Source of the DNA: an uncultured Acetatifactor sp. | GTDB lineage: Bacteria; Bacillota; Clostridia; Lachnospirales; Lachnospiraceae | Direction: 5' to 3' | Length of the DNA stretch: 64,000 nucleotides | Assembly (NCBI GenBank): GCA_910584375.1 | Contig: CAJUAH010000021.1 | Coordinates: 1 to 64,000, forward strand | Notes under the pieces: model-generated | The model's database searches: none | Told to the model about the DNA's origin: nothing | Seen by the model: the letters and a program-made list of their open reading frames with translations, nothing else | Part shown: positions 51,119 through 59,499 of the stretch, piece after piece | Layout of the letters: each line of letters starts with the position of its first letter | Position numbering within the stretch: position 1 is the first letter of the stretch | Position numbers and translations under genes: made by a program

Positions 51119-52000
51119 TTAAGCTCTTGGATGCGCCTGGGCATATTCCTCTCTGGAATTGTGACGGTAGACCGCCGCCAGTTTCTGTATCGCCCCCGTA
51201 TCCGTATGCCCCATCATCTCCTGTACGCTCCGCACATCCGCGCCGTTCTCTATCAGGTGTACGGCAAAAGCATACCGCAGGCTGTGCGGCGTCACCTCTT
51301 TTTGTATTGCAGCCTTTTCTCCGTATCCGTGAACCATTTTCCATACGCCCTGCCGGCTCATGGCCTGCCCGCTGCAATTTACGAACAGAGTTTCGCAGCG
51401 AATATCCGCCAATGCCTCCCGCCCCCTGTCCATATATTCCAGCAGGGCCGCCCTGGCATGATTGCCAAAGGGAATGACCCGCTTTCTGTCACCCTCTTTG
51501 CATTGTAAAAATCCCAGTCTGAGATTCACATCAGATATCTTCAGCGCGATTAACTCCGACACCTTGATCCCCGTGGCGTACAGCAGTTCCAGTATCGCCC
51601 GGTCCCGCTGCTGTCTGGGCCTGTCTCCCGACGGTTGCTCCAAAAGCAGCCTTACCTCCTCCACAGTAAGAACTTCCGGCGCATCCTGTTCCTGTCGGGG
51701 GGATTGTAAACTCTCTGAGACATCCTCTTTTATCAGATACATCTTTACCATATAACGATAAAAAGCCCGCACCGAGGACATACGCCGGGACACGGTAGAC
51801 GCCTTTTTCTCCCTGCCCAGCATTTGAAAATACTGCTTTAGATGGCCGGGAGTTGTCTCGCGAAAGTCCGTTATTTCCTGCACCCTTTCCAGATACTGCC
51901 CCAGTTGGCGCAGATCCCGCCGATAAGAATCCACCGTATTGCCGGACAGCCCCTTAGTCTGCTGTAAATATACTGTAAACTGTTCTATCTGTTCTTCCAT
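51119..52000 (-). CDS. XerD-like tyrosine recombinase with altered active site
   Basis: The product has 293 aa, the XerC/D length. The N-terminal SAM-like DNA-binding part (TKGLSGNTVDSYRRDLRQLG) and the C-terminal catalytic domain are present. TPHSLRYAFAVHLIENGADV and EMMGHTDTG carry the His-x2-Arg pair and the Gly-His of the family. The first catalytic Arg, normally in ATGLRVSEL, reads Lys in ATGIKVSEL (codon AAG at ~51561-51563). The nucleophile region reads IQKLAAVYRHN, with Tyr 13 rather than 9 residues after the Gly-His. It may be inactive, slow or retuned. It has its own promoter and lies downstream of spoIIM. Confidence 0.85.
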   Translation of the reverse strand: MEEQIEQFTVYLQQTKGLSGNTVDSYRRDLRQLGQYLERVQEITDFRETTPGHLKQYFQMLGREKKASTVSRRMSSVRAFYRYMVKMYLIKEDVSESLQSPRQEQDAPEVLTVEEVRLLLEQPSGDRPRQQRDRAILELLYATGIKVSELIALKISDVNLRLGFLQCKEGDRKRVIPFGNHARAALLEYMDRGREALADIRCETLFVNCSGQAMSRQGVWKMVHGYGEKAAIQKEVTPHSLRYAFAVHLIENGADVRSVQEMMGHTDTGAIQKLAAVYRHNSREEYAQAHPRA

Positions 52001-52084
52001 ATATGTATTTCCCTTTTTCGTTTCTGATTTCCCTTTTTATCTCCGGTTCCCTTTGTGTTTCCAAGACGCAAATACACTTTTTTG

Positions 52085-52113
52085 ATTATAACATCAGCAA
52101 AATTCCATGTCAA
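52085..52113 (-). promoter_or_regulatory. Promoter of the recombinase gene
   Basis: TTGACA (52113-52108), 17-nt spacer, TATAAT (52090-52085) on the minus strand, a near-consensus promoter. Confidence 0.8.
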
Positions 52114-52148
52114 TTTCCCAAAGGAAACAAAGCAGCCCCGCAAATATT

Positions 52149-52760
52149 TTAAAACAGTTTCAGAACCAGACGCAGCAGCAAGGGATTGACATATGCCTCC
52201 AGCCAGCAGCCCACGGCAAGCACAAATAAAAGAAGTCCCGCCTGGGCTGACAGTCGCATCCCCATACGTTTCAGACCGCCCAGGCCCTCAATGCCGTTCA
52301 TATAAAAGAGCCGCCTGCAGGTTCGCTCCCCCAGCGCAAACAAATATATCCATGCCGGCACATAAACCAGCGCCTGTGGAAACAGGCCCGCAACAAGCAG
52401 ACATATGCCCCTGATTCCATGTTCTGAAAACAGCATGACCAGCAAAAGCCCCAGAGAAAACCCGCAGCGACAAGTATAAAACCATACTGCCGCCAGACCC
52501 AAAAACGTGGTGGAAAGAAGAATGAACAAAATAGCCGCCCCCAGTCTCTGCCACAGCAGGCGCAGAAAAAGTGAACTGTTGTCGATCACGGCATAACGCG
52601 CCTGCAACAGGGCATTTTCTCCCAGCAGCTCAATTCCCGACAACAACTCACTTTTAAAAATACTGGCGAGCACAATACCGCCGCATATTCCGATAATAAA
52701 CAAGATCAACTGTTTATTGTTAAACCTCAACTCATCCTCTTCCCGCATATCCCCATGCAT
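52149..52760 (-). CDS. spoIIM: Stage II sporulation protein M
   Basis: The product has 203 aa with about five hydrophobic helices. NKQLILFIIGICGGIVLASI opens the protein; SEHGIRGICLLVAGLFPQAL and VYVPAWIYLFALGER form the DUF95/SpoIIM-type signature, and the protein ends near LLLRLVLKLF. SpoIIM recruits the SpoIIP-SpoIID engulfment complex. Start is ambiguous between 52760 and the ATG at 52748 (GGGGAT upstream). A strong SigE-type promoter upstream supports the call. Confidence 0.83.
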   Translation of the reverse strand: MHGDMREEDELRFNNKQLILFIIGICGGIVLASIFKSELLSGIELLGENALLQARYAVIDNSSLFLRLLWQRLGAAILFILLSTTFLGLAAVWFYTCRCGFSLGLLLVMLFSEHGIRGICLLVAGLFPQALVYVPAWIYLFALGERTCRRLFYMNGIEGLGGLKRMGMRLSAQAGLLLFVLAVGCWLEAYVNPLLLRLVLKLF

Positions 52761-52777
52761 AGAACTATTGACATTCT

Positions 52778-52807
52778 ATTGTATGCCGCAGGATATCCCT
52801 GCATGAC
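52778..52807 (-). promoter_or_regulatory. SigE-type promoter of spoIIM
   Basis: GTCATGCA (52807-52800), 14-nt spacer, CATACAAT (52785-52778) on the minus strand. The -10 is a full match to the SigE consensus CATAYAHT and the -35 matches GKCAT. Confidence 0.65.
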
Positions 52808-52869
52808 TGACAGACCTGTCCTTCCAGCCTGACAAGTCATATCTGCGGTACTATTTTAACCGATTCGTC

Positions 52870-54159
52870 TTAAGCTCCCAGCAACTTCTCCACGCTGACC
52901 AGTTTCACGCAGAGAACAAACAGATCCGTAGCCATGGCCATCTCCTCAGGGGTGGGGAAAGAAGGAGCTATGCGTATATTACTGTCCCTGGGATCCCTAC
53001 CGTAAGGGTAAGTGGCTCCTGCTCCGGTCAGCGTGACGCCCGCCTCCCCGCACTTTGCAACGATGGCTTTGGCGCAGCCCTCCATGGCATCAAAAGAGAT
53101 AAAATAGCCGCCGTTGGGTTTCGTCCAACGGCCGATCTCCAGCCCCTCCAGTTCTCTCTCCAGTACCTGCTGTACCGCCTCGAATTTGGGCCGCATGATA
53201 GCCGCATGCTTTCTCATATGAGCCTTGATACCCTCAAAATCCTTGAAATAGCGCACATGCCGCAGCTGGTTGATCTTGTCGTAACCGATAGTCTGGATCG
53301 TCATGGACTTTTTGATATAGTCCAGATTCCCTTTAGACGCCGCGACAGCCGCCACTCCCGCGCCGGAAAAACTGATCTTGGAGGTGGATGCGAACTCGTA
53401 TACCATATCCGGGTTACCGGCTTTCTCGCACTCGCTCAATATCTCCAATATCTCATCCTGCCTGTCCTCGTAAAGGTGGTGTACCGCATAGGCATTGTCC
53501 CAAAATATCCGAAAATCTTCGGCGGCGGGCTTAAGCGCCGCAAAACGCCGGACCGTCTCGTCGCTGTAGCTGTACCCCTGGGGATTGGAGTACTTGGGAA
53601 CACACCAGATCCCCTTGATACTCTCGTCCTCTCTCACCAATCTTTCCACCATATCCATATCGGGCCCCTGGGGTGTCATGGGCACGTTGATCATCTCAAT
53701 CCCAAAATGCTCAGTAATGGCAAAATGCCTGTCATATCCGGGCACAGGGCAAAGGAACTTCACCTTATCCAGCTTACACCAGGGCGTCCCGCCCATCACG
53801 CCGTGGGTCATGGACCGGGATACCGTATCATACATGATCGTCAGACTGGCATTGCCGCAGACAATCACATGATCCGCCGATACACCCATGATATCCGCCA
53901 TCATGTGCTTGGCCTCCGTCAAACCGTCCAGCACACCGTAATTGCGCACATCCACATTCTCCATGCTCCTCATGTCGCTCTGGGAATTTAACACGTCAAA
54001 TATATCCATACCCATATCCAGCTGAGACACGCCCGGTTTTCCCCTGGACATATCCAACTGCAATCCTCTGGTCTTCGCCGCCTCATATTCTTTTGTCAGC
54101 TGTTTATGCAGCTGTTCCAATTCCTCTTTGCTTAACTCCTTATAAGCCTTCCTCTCCAT
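52870..54159 (-). CDS. Aspartate aminotransferase (class I/II, subgroup with ~430 aa)
   Basis: The product has 429 aa. It begins MERKAYKELSKEELEQLHKQ and has RGLQLDMSRGKPG, NYGVLDGLTEAKHMMADIMG, VCGNASLTIMYDTV, CVPKYSNPQGYSYS, the PLP Lys in FASTSKISFSGAG, and IRIAPSFPT. This is the group of single-domain aspartate aminotransferases common in Firmicutes and Actinobacteria. It makes aspartate from oxaloacetate and glutamate. Upstream in-frame ATGs would overlap the promoter, so 54159 is preferred. A perfect palindrome lies in the leader. Confidence 0.87.
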   Translation of the reverse strand: MERKAYKELSKEELEQLHKQLTKEYEAAKTRGLQLDMSRGKPGVSQLDMGMDIFDVLNSQSDMRSMENVDVRNYGVLDGLTEAKHMMADIMGVSADHVIVCGNASLTIMYDTVSRSMTHGVMGGTPWCKLDKVKFLCPVPGYDRHFAITEHFGIEMINVPMTPQGPDMDMVERLVREDESIKGIWCVPKYSNPQGYSYSDETVRRFAALKPAAEDFRIFWDNAYAVHHLYEDRQDEILEILSECEKAGNPDMVYEFASTSKISFSGAGVAAVAASKGNLDYIKKSMTIQTIGYDKINQLRHVRYFKDFEGIKAHMRKHAAIMRPKFEAVQQVLERELEGLEIGRWTKPNGGYFISFDAMEGCAKAIVAKCGEAGVTLTGAGATYPYGRDPRDSNIRIAPSFPTPEEMAMATDLFVLCVKLVSVEKLLGA

Positions 54160-54230
54160 GTCTTTCAACCCAGCCTTTCTATAACATCTTATGGAATGTC
54201 GGTGATTCCATCGGCATATACGATTGGATA

Positions 54231-54242
54231 ATTGTATACAAT
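54231..54242. promoter_or_regulatory. 12-bp palindrome in the aminotransferase leader
   Basis: ATTGTATACAAT is a perfect palindrome just downstream of the promoter -10. The form resembles GntR-family operators (TTGTATACAA core), so it may be a repressor site. Confidence 0.45.
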
Positions 54243-54256
54243 CATACATCCCGTAT

Positions 54257-54285
54257 ATATTACTACAATTCTTCTCAATAGACAA
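54257..54285 (-). promoter_or_regulatory. Promoter of the aminotransferase gene
   Basis: TTGTCT (54285-54280), 17-nt spacer, TAATAT (54262-54257) on the minus strand. Confidence 0.55.
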
Positions 54286-54309
54286 GAGTTTTTTACGAAA
54301 AAATACGTT

Positions 54310-54341
54310 AAAAAAAGAGCCCCGCAAGCGGAACTCTTTTT
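54310..54341 (-). terminator. Terminator of rny
   Basis: AAAAAGAGTTCCGC and GCGGGGCTCTTTTT (minus strand) form a 14-bp stem with two G-U pairs and loop TTGC, followed by a T-run. It lies 29 nt after the rny stop. Confidence 0.85.
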
Positions 54342-54369
54342 ACCTTTTCACTTTTAGTCACTGGTTTCA

Positions 54370-55932
54370 TTATTTCGCGTAGTCAATCACGCGAGATTCA
54401 CGGATCACATTGACTTTAATCTGTCCGGGATATTCCAGCTCCGCCTCTATCTGTTTGGAGATATCGCGGGCCAGCAGCACCATATCCGCATCTGTAATCT
54501 GCTCAGGTACCACCATCACTCGGACTTCACGACCTGCCTGAATAGCAAAAGACTTGTCTACTCCCTTGAAATTGTTGGTTATTTCTTCTAACTGTTTTAA
54601 TCTGCTGGTATAGGTTTCCAGCGTTTCCCTTCTGGCCCCCGGTCTCGCGGCAGAAATCGTATCAGCAGCCTGTACGATACATGCGATCAGGGAAGTGGCC
54701 TCCACATCGCCATGATGGGATTCCACGGCATTGATAACGGTAGCATTCTCTTTGTATTTCCTGCAAAGCTCCGAGCCTAACTGAATATGGGAGCCTTCCA
54801 TCTCATGATCCACTGCCTTGCCAATGTCATGCAGCAGACCAGCCCGCTTGGCCAGTCTCACATCCAACCCCATCTCGGCGGCAAGCAGGCCTGAAAGCTG
54901 CGCAACCTCGATGGAATGTTTCAACGCGTTCTGCCCATAGCTGGTTCTGAATTTCATTCTACCCAAAAGTTTGATGAGTTCGGGATGAATACCATGCACA
55001 CCTACTTCCAGAGTGGCGGCTTCACCTTCCTCCTTGATCATCACTTCGACTTCACGCTGTGCCTTCTCCACCATCTCTTCAATCCGGGCGGGATGGATAC
55101 GACCGTCAACGATCAGTTTCTCTAAGGCGATCCGCGCCACCTCCCGGCGAATCGGATCAAAGCCCGACAGAATAACTGCCTCCGGTGTATCGTCAATGAT
55201 CAGATCTACACCGGTCATGGTCTCCAAAGTACGAATATTCCGTCCTTCGCGGCCAATAATACGACCTTTCATCTCATCATTAGGAAGCTGTACAACAGAA
55301 ATAGTGGTTTCAGAGACATGGTCTGCCGCGCATCTCTGGATCGCAGATACCACATATTCCTTGGCTTTCTTGTCTGCTTCTTCTTTGGCCCGACTCTCCA
55401 TATCCTTGATCATCACGGCCGTTTCATGCTTTACTTCATCTTCAACAATTTTCAATAAGTAGTCTTTTGCCTGTTCAGAGGTCAACCCGGAAATTCTTTC
55501 CAGTTCCTGTACTCTCTGCTCGTTCAGCCTGGAAACTTCTTCCTTAAGCTTATTTAATGATTCCTCACGGGCAGTCAAGCTTGCTTCTCGCTTTTCGATG
55601 GCGTCAGCTTTCTTATCGATGTTCTCCTCTTTCTGCTGGACTCTGCGCTCGTAACGCTGCGCCTCCGCTCTTCGCTCCTTGATCTCCTTGTCCAGTTCAT
55701 TCTTTGTACGAATGGACTCTTCCTTGACTTCAAGCAGCGATTCACGCTTTTTGGACTCCGCAGTCTTGAGGGCCTCATCGATAATCTCTCTGGCCTTGTC
55801 CTGAGCGTTGCCGATGGTGGACGCCGTTACCTTCTTCTGATAAGCAGAAGTAACAACCGCCGTGACAATCGCTGTAACAAGGATACAGATTACCGCTGTA
55901 ACAGCACAACCGATAATAACACTTGCATCCAT
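54370..55932 (-). CDS. rny: Ribonuclease Y
   Basis: The product has 520 aa. The N-terminal membrane helix (VIIGCAVTAVICILVTAIVT) is followed by a long coiled coil (~40-200, KKRESLLEVKEESIRTKNEL). A KH domain (GRIIGREGRNIRTLE) and an HD domain (GLLHDIGKAVDHE) come after. It is the membrane-tethered endoribonuclease that starts mRNA decay in Firmicutes. AAGGAGG lies upstream of the ATG and a strong promoter ~100 nt further up. Confidence 0.97.
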   Translation of the reverse strand: MDASVIIGCAVTAVICILVTAIVTAVVTSAYQKKVTASTIGNAQDKAREIIDEALKTAESKKRESLLEVKEESIRTKNELDKEIKERRAEAQRYERRVQQKEENIDKKADAIEKREASLTAREESLNKLKEEVSRLNEQRVQELERISGLTSEQAKDYLLKIVEDEVKHETAVMIKDMESRAKEEADKKAKEYVVSAIQRCAADHVSETTISVVQLPNDEMKGRIIGREGRNIRTLETMTGVDLIIDDTPEAVILSGFDPIRREVARIALEKLIVDGRIHPARIEEMVEKAQREVEVMIKEEGEAATLEVGVHGIHPELIKLLGRMKFRTSYGQNALKHSIEVAQLSGLLAAEMGLDVRLAKRAGLLHDIGKAVDHEMEGSHIQLGSELCRKYKENATVINAVESHHGDVEATSLIACIVQAADTISAARPGARRETLETYTSRLKQLEEITNNFKGVDKSFAIQAGREVRVMVVPEQITDADMVLLARDISKQIEAELEYPGQIKVNVIRESRVIDYAK

Positions 55933-56029
55933 TACAGGAGCACCTCCTTATTAAATTTTCATTGTACAAATATCTAATATAGAATGTATGTACTGCTCAC
56001 ATTCTAACAGGCAATCTACAACATATAAA

Positions 56030-56058
56030 ATTTTAAACCGAAATGAACGTTATGTCAA
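56030..56058 (-). promoter_or_regulatory. Promoter of rny
   Basis: TTGACA (56058-56053), 17-nt spacer, TAAAAT (56035-56030) on the minus strand. Confidence 0.75.
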
Positions 56059-56105
56059 GCAGTATTTTATTTAATCCAGAGATTTGGTTCTACTGCTCTG
56101 CTGAC

Positions 56106-56726
56106 CTATATCTCCGGATCCATATGCAGGGCTTTTCGGATGACTTCTCCCGAAAAGCCCCTGTACGCCAGAAAATTGTATAAACGCTGCTGTTCTTTGC
56201 GGTCGCCGGAATCTTTGTCATAATGTTTCCGCTTAAGCAGTTCGCAGGCCATCCGCAGCTCATCCTGGCCGCCGTCCTGCTCCTGCCAGTTCTGGACGGC
56301 CTGCTCCAGGATATCCCTGGCGATGCCCTTTTGCTGTAACTCCAATTCCATCCGCCGCAGGGATTTTTTACCGGCGAAAGCGGCCAAGTAGCTCTGCGCG
56401 TAGCGCGTATCGTCAACATAGCGCCAGGATCTCACATATTCCAGCGCCTGCTCTGCCGTCTCCTGCGGATAGCCGCCGTCCAGCAGCTTATCCCGGAGTT
56501 GCTTTTCAGTATAGTCTCTGTGTTGCAGCAGATTCATGGCCCGCATTTTGGCCCTGCGGGGCAAAAGCTCCTCCAGCACTTTCCGCAAGTTCTCTTCCGT
56601 CAGCTCTTCCCCCGCCGCGATACCATATTGACGCAGTTCACCCTTGTACAGGACGAAACAGAAATCATGATCCACACAGATTCTGCACTGTTTTTTTGAT
56701 ATATCCGTTATCTCCGTCACTGTCAT
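56106..56726 (-). CDS. recX: Regulatory protein RecX
   Basis: The product has 206 aa. It is helical, with RecX repeats RAMNLLQHRDYTEKQLRDKL and ALEYVRSWRYVDDTRYAQSY, then QQKGIARDILEQAV. It modulates RecA filaments. It starts 6 nt after recA, with a ribosome site in the recA end, so it shares the SOS-controlled promoter. Confidence 0.93.
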   Translation of the reverse strand: MTVTEITDISKKQCRICVDHDFCFVLYKGELRQYGIAAGEELTEENLRKVLEELLPRRAKMRAMNLLQHRDYTEKQLRDKLLDGGYPQETAEQALEYVRSWRYVDDTRYAQSYLAAFAGKKSLRRMELELQQKGIARDILEQAVQNWQEQDGGQDELRMACELLKRKHYDKDSGDRKEQQRLYNFLAYRGFSGEVIRKALHMDPEI

Positions 56727-56732
56727 GAACGC

Positions 56733-57770
56733 TTACTTTTCCTTCTCCGGCGCGGCCTCTGTCCCGGCGGCGCCGCCATGCAATCCAAAATGCTCCCGCA
56801 CTTTGCCCTCTATCTCCTGGCATACCGCCGGATTGTCCTTCAAATACTGTTTGGCGTTCTCGCGCCCCTGGCCGATCTTATCTCCGTTGTATGCATACCA
56901 TGCTCCGGACTTATTCACGATATCCACGCTGGCAGCCAGATCCAGGATATCGCCCACCACGGAGATTCCTTCCCCGAACATAATGTCAAACTCCGCCTCC
57001 TTGAAGGGAGGAGCGATCTTGTTTTTGACCACTTTGACCCTTGTATGGTTCCCGATGATCTCGCCTCCCTGCTTTAAAGCCTCCACACGGCGCACATCCA
57101 TGCGCACGGATGAATAGAATTTCAGAGCCCGGCCTCCGGTGGTGGTCTCCGGGTTGCCAAACATCACGCCCACCTTCTCACGCAGCTGATTGATGAAGAT
57201 AACGGTACAGTTAGATTTGCTGATCACCGCCGTCAGTTTTCTCAGGGCCTGGGACATAAGCCTGGCCTGCAGACCCACATGGGAATCCCCCATGTCGCCG
57301 TCGATCTCGGCCTTGGGCACCAACGCGGCCACAGAGTCCACCACCACGATGTCAATGGCGCCGGAACGCACCATGGTCTCCGTAATCTCCAGCGCCTGCT
57401 CCCCGTTATCCGGCTGGGAGATATACAGATTGTCGATATCCACACCGATATTCCTGGCGTATACGGGGTCCAGCGCATGCTCCGCGTCAATAAATCCCGC
57501 AATCCCTCCTCTTTTCTGCACTTCCGCAATCATGTGCAGCGTAACAGTGGTCTTACCGCTGGACTCAGGCCCATAGATCTCCACGATTCTCCCTTTGGGG
57601 ATCCCCCCCAGTCCCAGGGCGATATCCAGACTTAAAGAACCTGTAGGGATCGTCTCCACATTCATCTGATTGGCGGGATCTCCCAGTTTCATCACTGCTC
57701 CCTTGCCGTACTGTTTCTCGATCTGGCTGATCGCCGCGTCCAATGCTTTCAGTTTTTCATTCTTCTCCAT
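56733..57770 (-). CDS. recA: Recombinase RecA
   Basis: The product has 345 aa. Walker A GPESSGKTT lies at residues 67-75; Walker B in IDIVVVDSVAALVP; loop 1 is around EIDGDMGDSHVGLQARLMSQ; loop 2 is NQLREKVGVMFGNPETTTGG. It performs strand exchange and triggers LexA cleavage. Two LexA boxes lie in its promoter. The C-terminal acidic tail (AAPEKEK) is normal. Confidence 0.99.
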   Translation of the reverse strand: MEKNEKLKALDAAISQIEKQYGKGAVMKLGDPANQMNVETIPTGSLSLDIALGLGGIPKGRIVEIYGPESSGKTTVTLHMIAEVQKRGGIAGFIDAEHALDPVYARNIGVDIDNLYISQPDNGEQALEITETMVRSGAIDIVVVDSVAALVPKAEIDGDMGDSHVGLQARLMSQALRKLTAVISKSNCTVIFINQLREKVGVMFGNPETTTGGRALKFYSSVRMDVRRVEALKQGGEIIGNHTRVKVVKNKIAPPFKEAEFDIMFGEGISVVGDILDLAASVDIVNKSGAWYAYNGDKIGQGRENAKQYLKDNPAVCQEIEGKVREHFGLHGGAAGTEAAPEKEK

Positions 57771-57885
57771 ATTTACCTCGTTTCTCCATATTTGTGGCCG
57801 ACACGGTCGGCTGCCGTCTTGTTTTACCTGGGATATTTGCCAAAACGTACTTGGAGTTTATCTGTACTCTTTTCTCAGCTCTCGA

Positions 57886-57938
57886 GAACAAATGTTCTGT
57901 TCTTATTACAGGATAAAACATCCGTTCGGCTTTGTCAA
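57886..57938 (-). promoter_or_regulatory. recA promoter with two LexA (SOS) boxes
   Basis: TTGACA (57938-57933), 17-nt spacer, TATCCT (57915-57910) on the minus strand. Box 1, CGAACGGATGTTTT (57928-57915), fills the spacer; box 2, GAACATTTGTTC (57897-57886), is just downstream of the start point. Both fit the Firmicute form CGAAC-N4-GTTC with few mismatches. Leader is ~130 nt. Confidence 0.75.
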
Positions 57939-58010
57939 CAGGTTTTTGTGTTATATCCATAATAAACTATTTCAAGTCCTTTAAACAGTACTTATAAACA
58001 TCCCTCCTCC

Positions 58011-58174
58011 AAAACTTCTCCTAAAATGCTCCGTGTGTTTATGAATCCGCTGGTCTGTGAATTCGCTGGCGAAACGCCGGACGGTGTAAAAAGAATACGG
58101 CAGTGCCGGATACCCCTTGCATACAGAAAATGTATCACACTTCCGTTAAAAGCACAAGAGGTATGATACATTTT
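58011..58174. repeat. cinA-recA gap: inverted repeat and possible degenerate hairpin element
   Basis: AAAATGTATCA (58127-58137) and TGATACATTTT (58164-58174) are perfect inverted repeats 26 nt apart, and may end the cinA transcript. Minus-strand CGGAGCATTTTA near 58025 and CGTTTCGCCAGCG near 58070 resemble parts of the ~70-bp element at 17633, so an old copy may lie at ~58011-58095. The rest of the 439-bp gap holds the recA promoter. Confidence 0.4.
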
Positions 58175-58209
58175 ATATTCTTTTCATAAATCCGCCCGTC
58201 TGCGGGCTG

Positions 58210-59475
58210 TTATTTTTTACCGAAAGTGATCTCGCTGTAATATTCCAGGATACAGCCGCGCATCAGTGTCAGGGCCGCGGAAACCGCCGCCTCCCGTATG
58301 GTCTGACGGTTCCCGGAAAAATGGTATTCTTTCACAGTCACATCGCCCTTCACGCTACAGGCGATATAGACCAGTCCCACCGGCTTTTCCTCTGTCCCTC
58401 CGTCCGGTCCGGCCAGGCCGGTGACGCTCACCGCCACATCGCCTTTGGACACAAAGGCCAGGCCCCTGGCCATCTCCTCGGCAGTCTGGGCGCTGACGGC
58501 GCCGTATTTGCCCAGAGTGCTCTTCTTTACCCCCAGCAGTTTTCGCTTTGCCTTGTTGGAGTAGGTCACATAGCCGGATTTGTAGACCTCCGACACGCCG
58601 GGCACATTGATCAGTCTGGCTGACAGCAGCCCTCCGGTGCAGGACTCGGCGCAGGTCACGGTAAGTTTATTGGCCAGCAACAGCTCCACCACCGCCCTCT
58701 CCAGCGTGACGTCCTCCTCCGTCGTATATATATTGCTGCCCATCCTGCTCTTGATCTCTTTGACCACAGGCTTGATCAGTCTGCGGGCCTCTTTCTCACT
58801 CCCTGCTTTGGCAGTCACCCGGATATGCACTTCTCCCGTCTTGGCGTAGGTGGCCAGCGTGGGATTGTCCTGCCCGTCGATCAGATCCATGAGCAGCGTC
58901 TCCACCTTGCTCTCCCCGATGCCGCACACCTTGACGGTCTGGGAGCAGATCAGCCCCGGCTCCAGTTTCATCAGATAGGGCATAACATGGTTCTCAAACA
59001 TGGGTTTCAACTCGTGGGGCGGTCCCGGCAGCAGCACGATATGGGTATCTTTTTCCGGGATGATGACTCCCGGCGCCGTGCCGTTGGGATTGGGCAGCAC
59101 GAGGCCGCCCTGGGGGATCAGCGCCTGTTTCCAGTTATTCTCCGTGGGAACCGAGCCCCTGGAGGCAAAAAAATCCTCGATACATTTTCTGGAGTCCGCA
59201 TCCTCCACCAGCTCCCTGCCCATGACCCGGGAGGCCACTTCCTTGGTCAGATCGTCCTCCGTGGGACCCAGGCCGCCGGACAGGATGACCACCTGCGAAC
59301 GTTTTATTGCCGCGCGCAGCGTCTCCTCCAGACGTTTCTCATTGTCGCCCACCACGGTCTGGTAATAACAGGACAGCCCCAGGGAGGCACACTTTTCAGC
59401 CAGATACGCAGCGTTGGTATTTACAATATTTCCCAGCAAAAGCTCCGTTCCCACACAAATCAATTCCACTGTCAT
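58210..59475 (-). CDS. cinA: CinA (competence/damage-inducible, nicotinamide-nucleotide amidase family)
   Basis: The product has 421 aa. An N-terminal MoaB/MogA-like domain (ELICVGTELLLGNIVNTNAA, LSGGLGPTEDDLTKEV, LLPGPPHELKPMF) is followed by a C-terminal CinA domain (VTCAESCTGGLLSARLINVP, YVTYSNKAKRKLLGV, VTGLAGPDGGTEEKP). The C-domain deamidates NMN in pyridine nucleotide recycling. It ends the long operon from yicC and precedes recA, as in many Firmicutes. Confidence 0.96.
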   Translation of the reverse strand: MTVELICVGTELLLGNIVNTNAAYLAEKCASLGLSCYYQTVVGDNEKRLEETLRAAIKRSQVVILSGGLGPTEDDLTKEVASRVMGRELVEDADSRKCIEDFFASRGSVPTENNWKQALIPQGGLVLPNPNGTAPGVIIPEKDTHIVLLPGPPHELKPMFENHVMPYLMKLEPGLICSQTVKVCGIGESKVETLLMDLIDGQDNPTLATYAKTGEVHIRVTAKAGSEKEARRLIKPVVKEIKSRMGSNIYTTEEDVTLERAVVELLLANKLTVTCAESCTGGLLSARLINVPGVSEVYKSGYVTYSNKAKRKLLGVKKSTLGKYGAVSAQTAEEMARGLAFVSKGDVAVSVTGLAGPDGGTEEKPVGLVYIACSVKGDVTVKEYHFSGNRQTIREAAVSAALTLMRGCILEYYSEITFGKK

Positions 59476-59499
59476 CTCTATCGCCCTCTCCGTCGTCTC

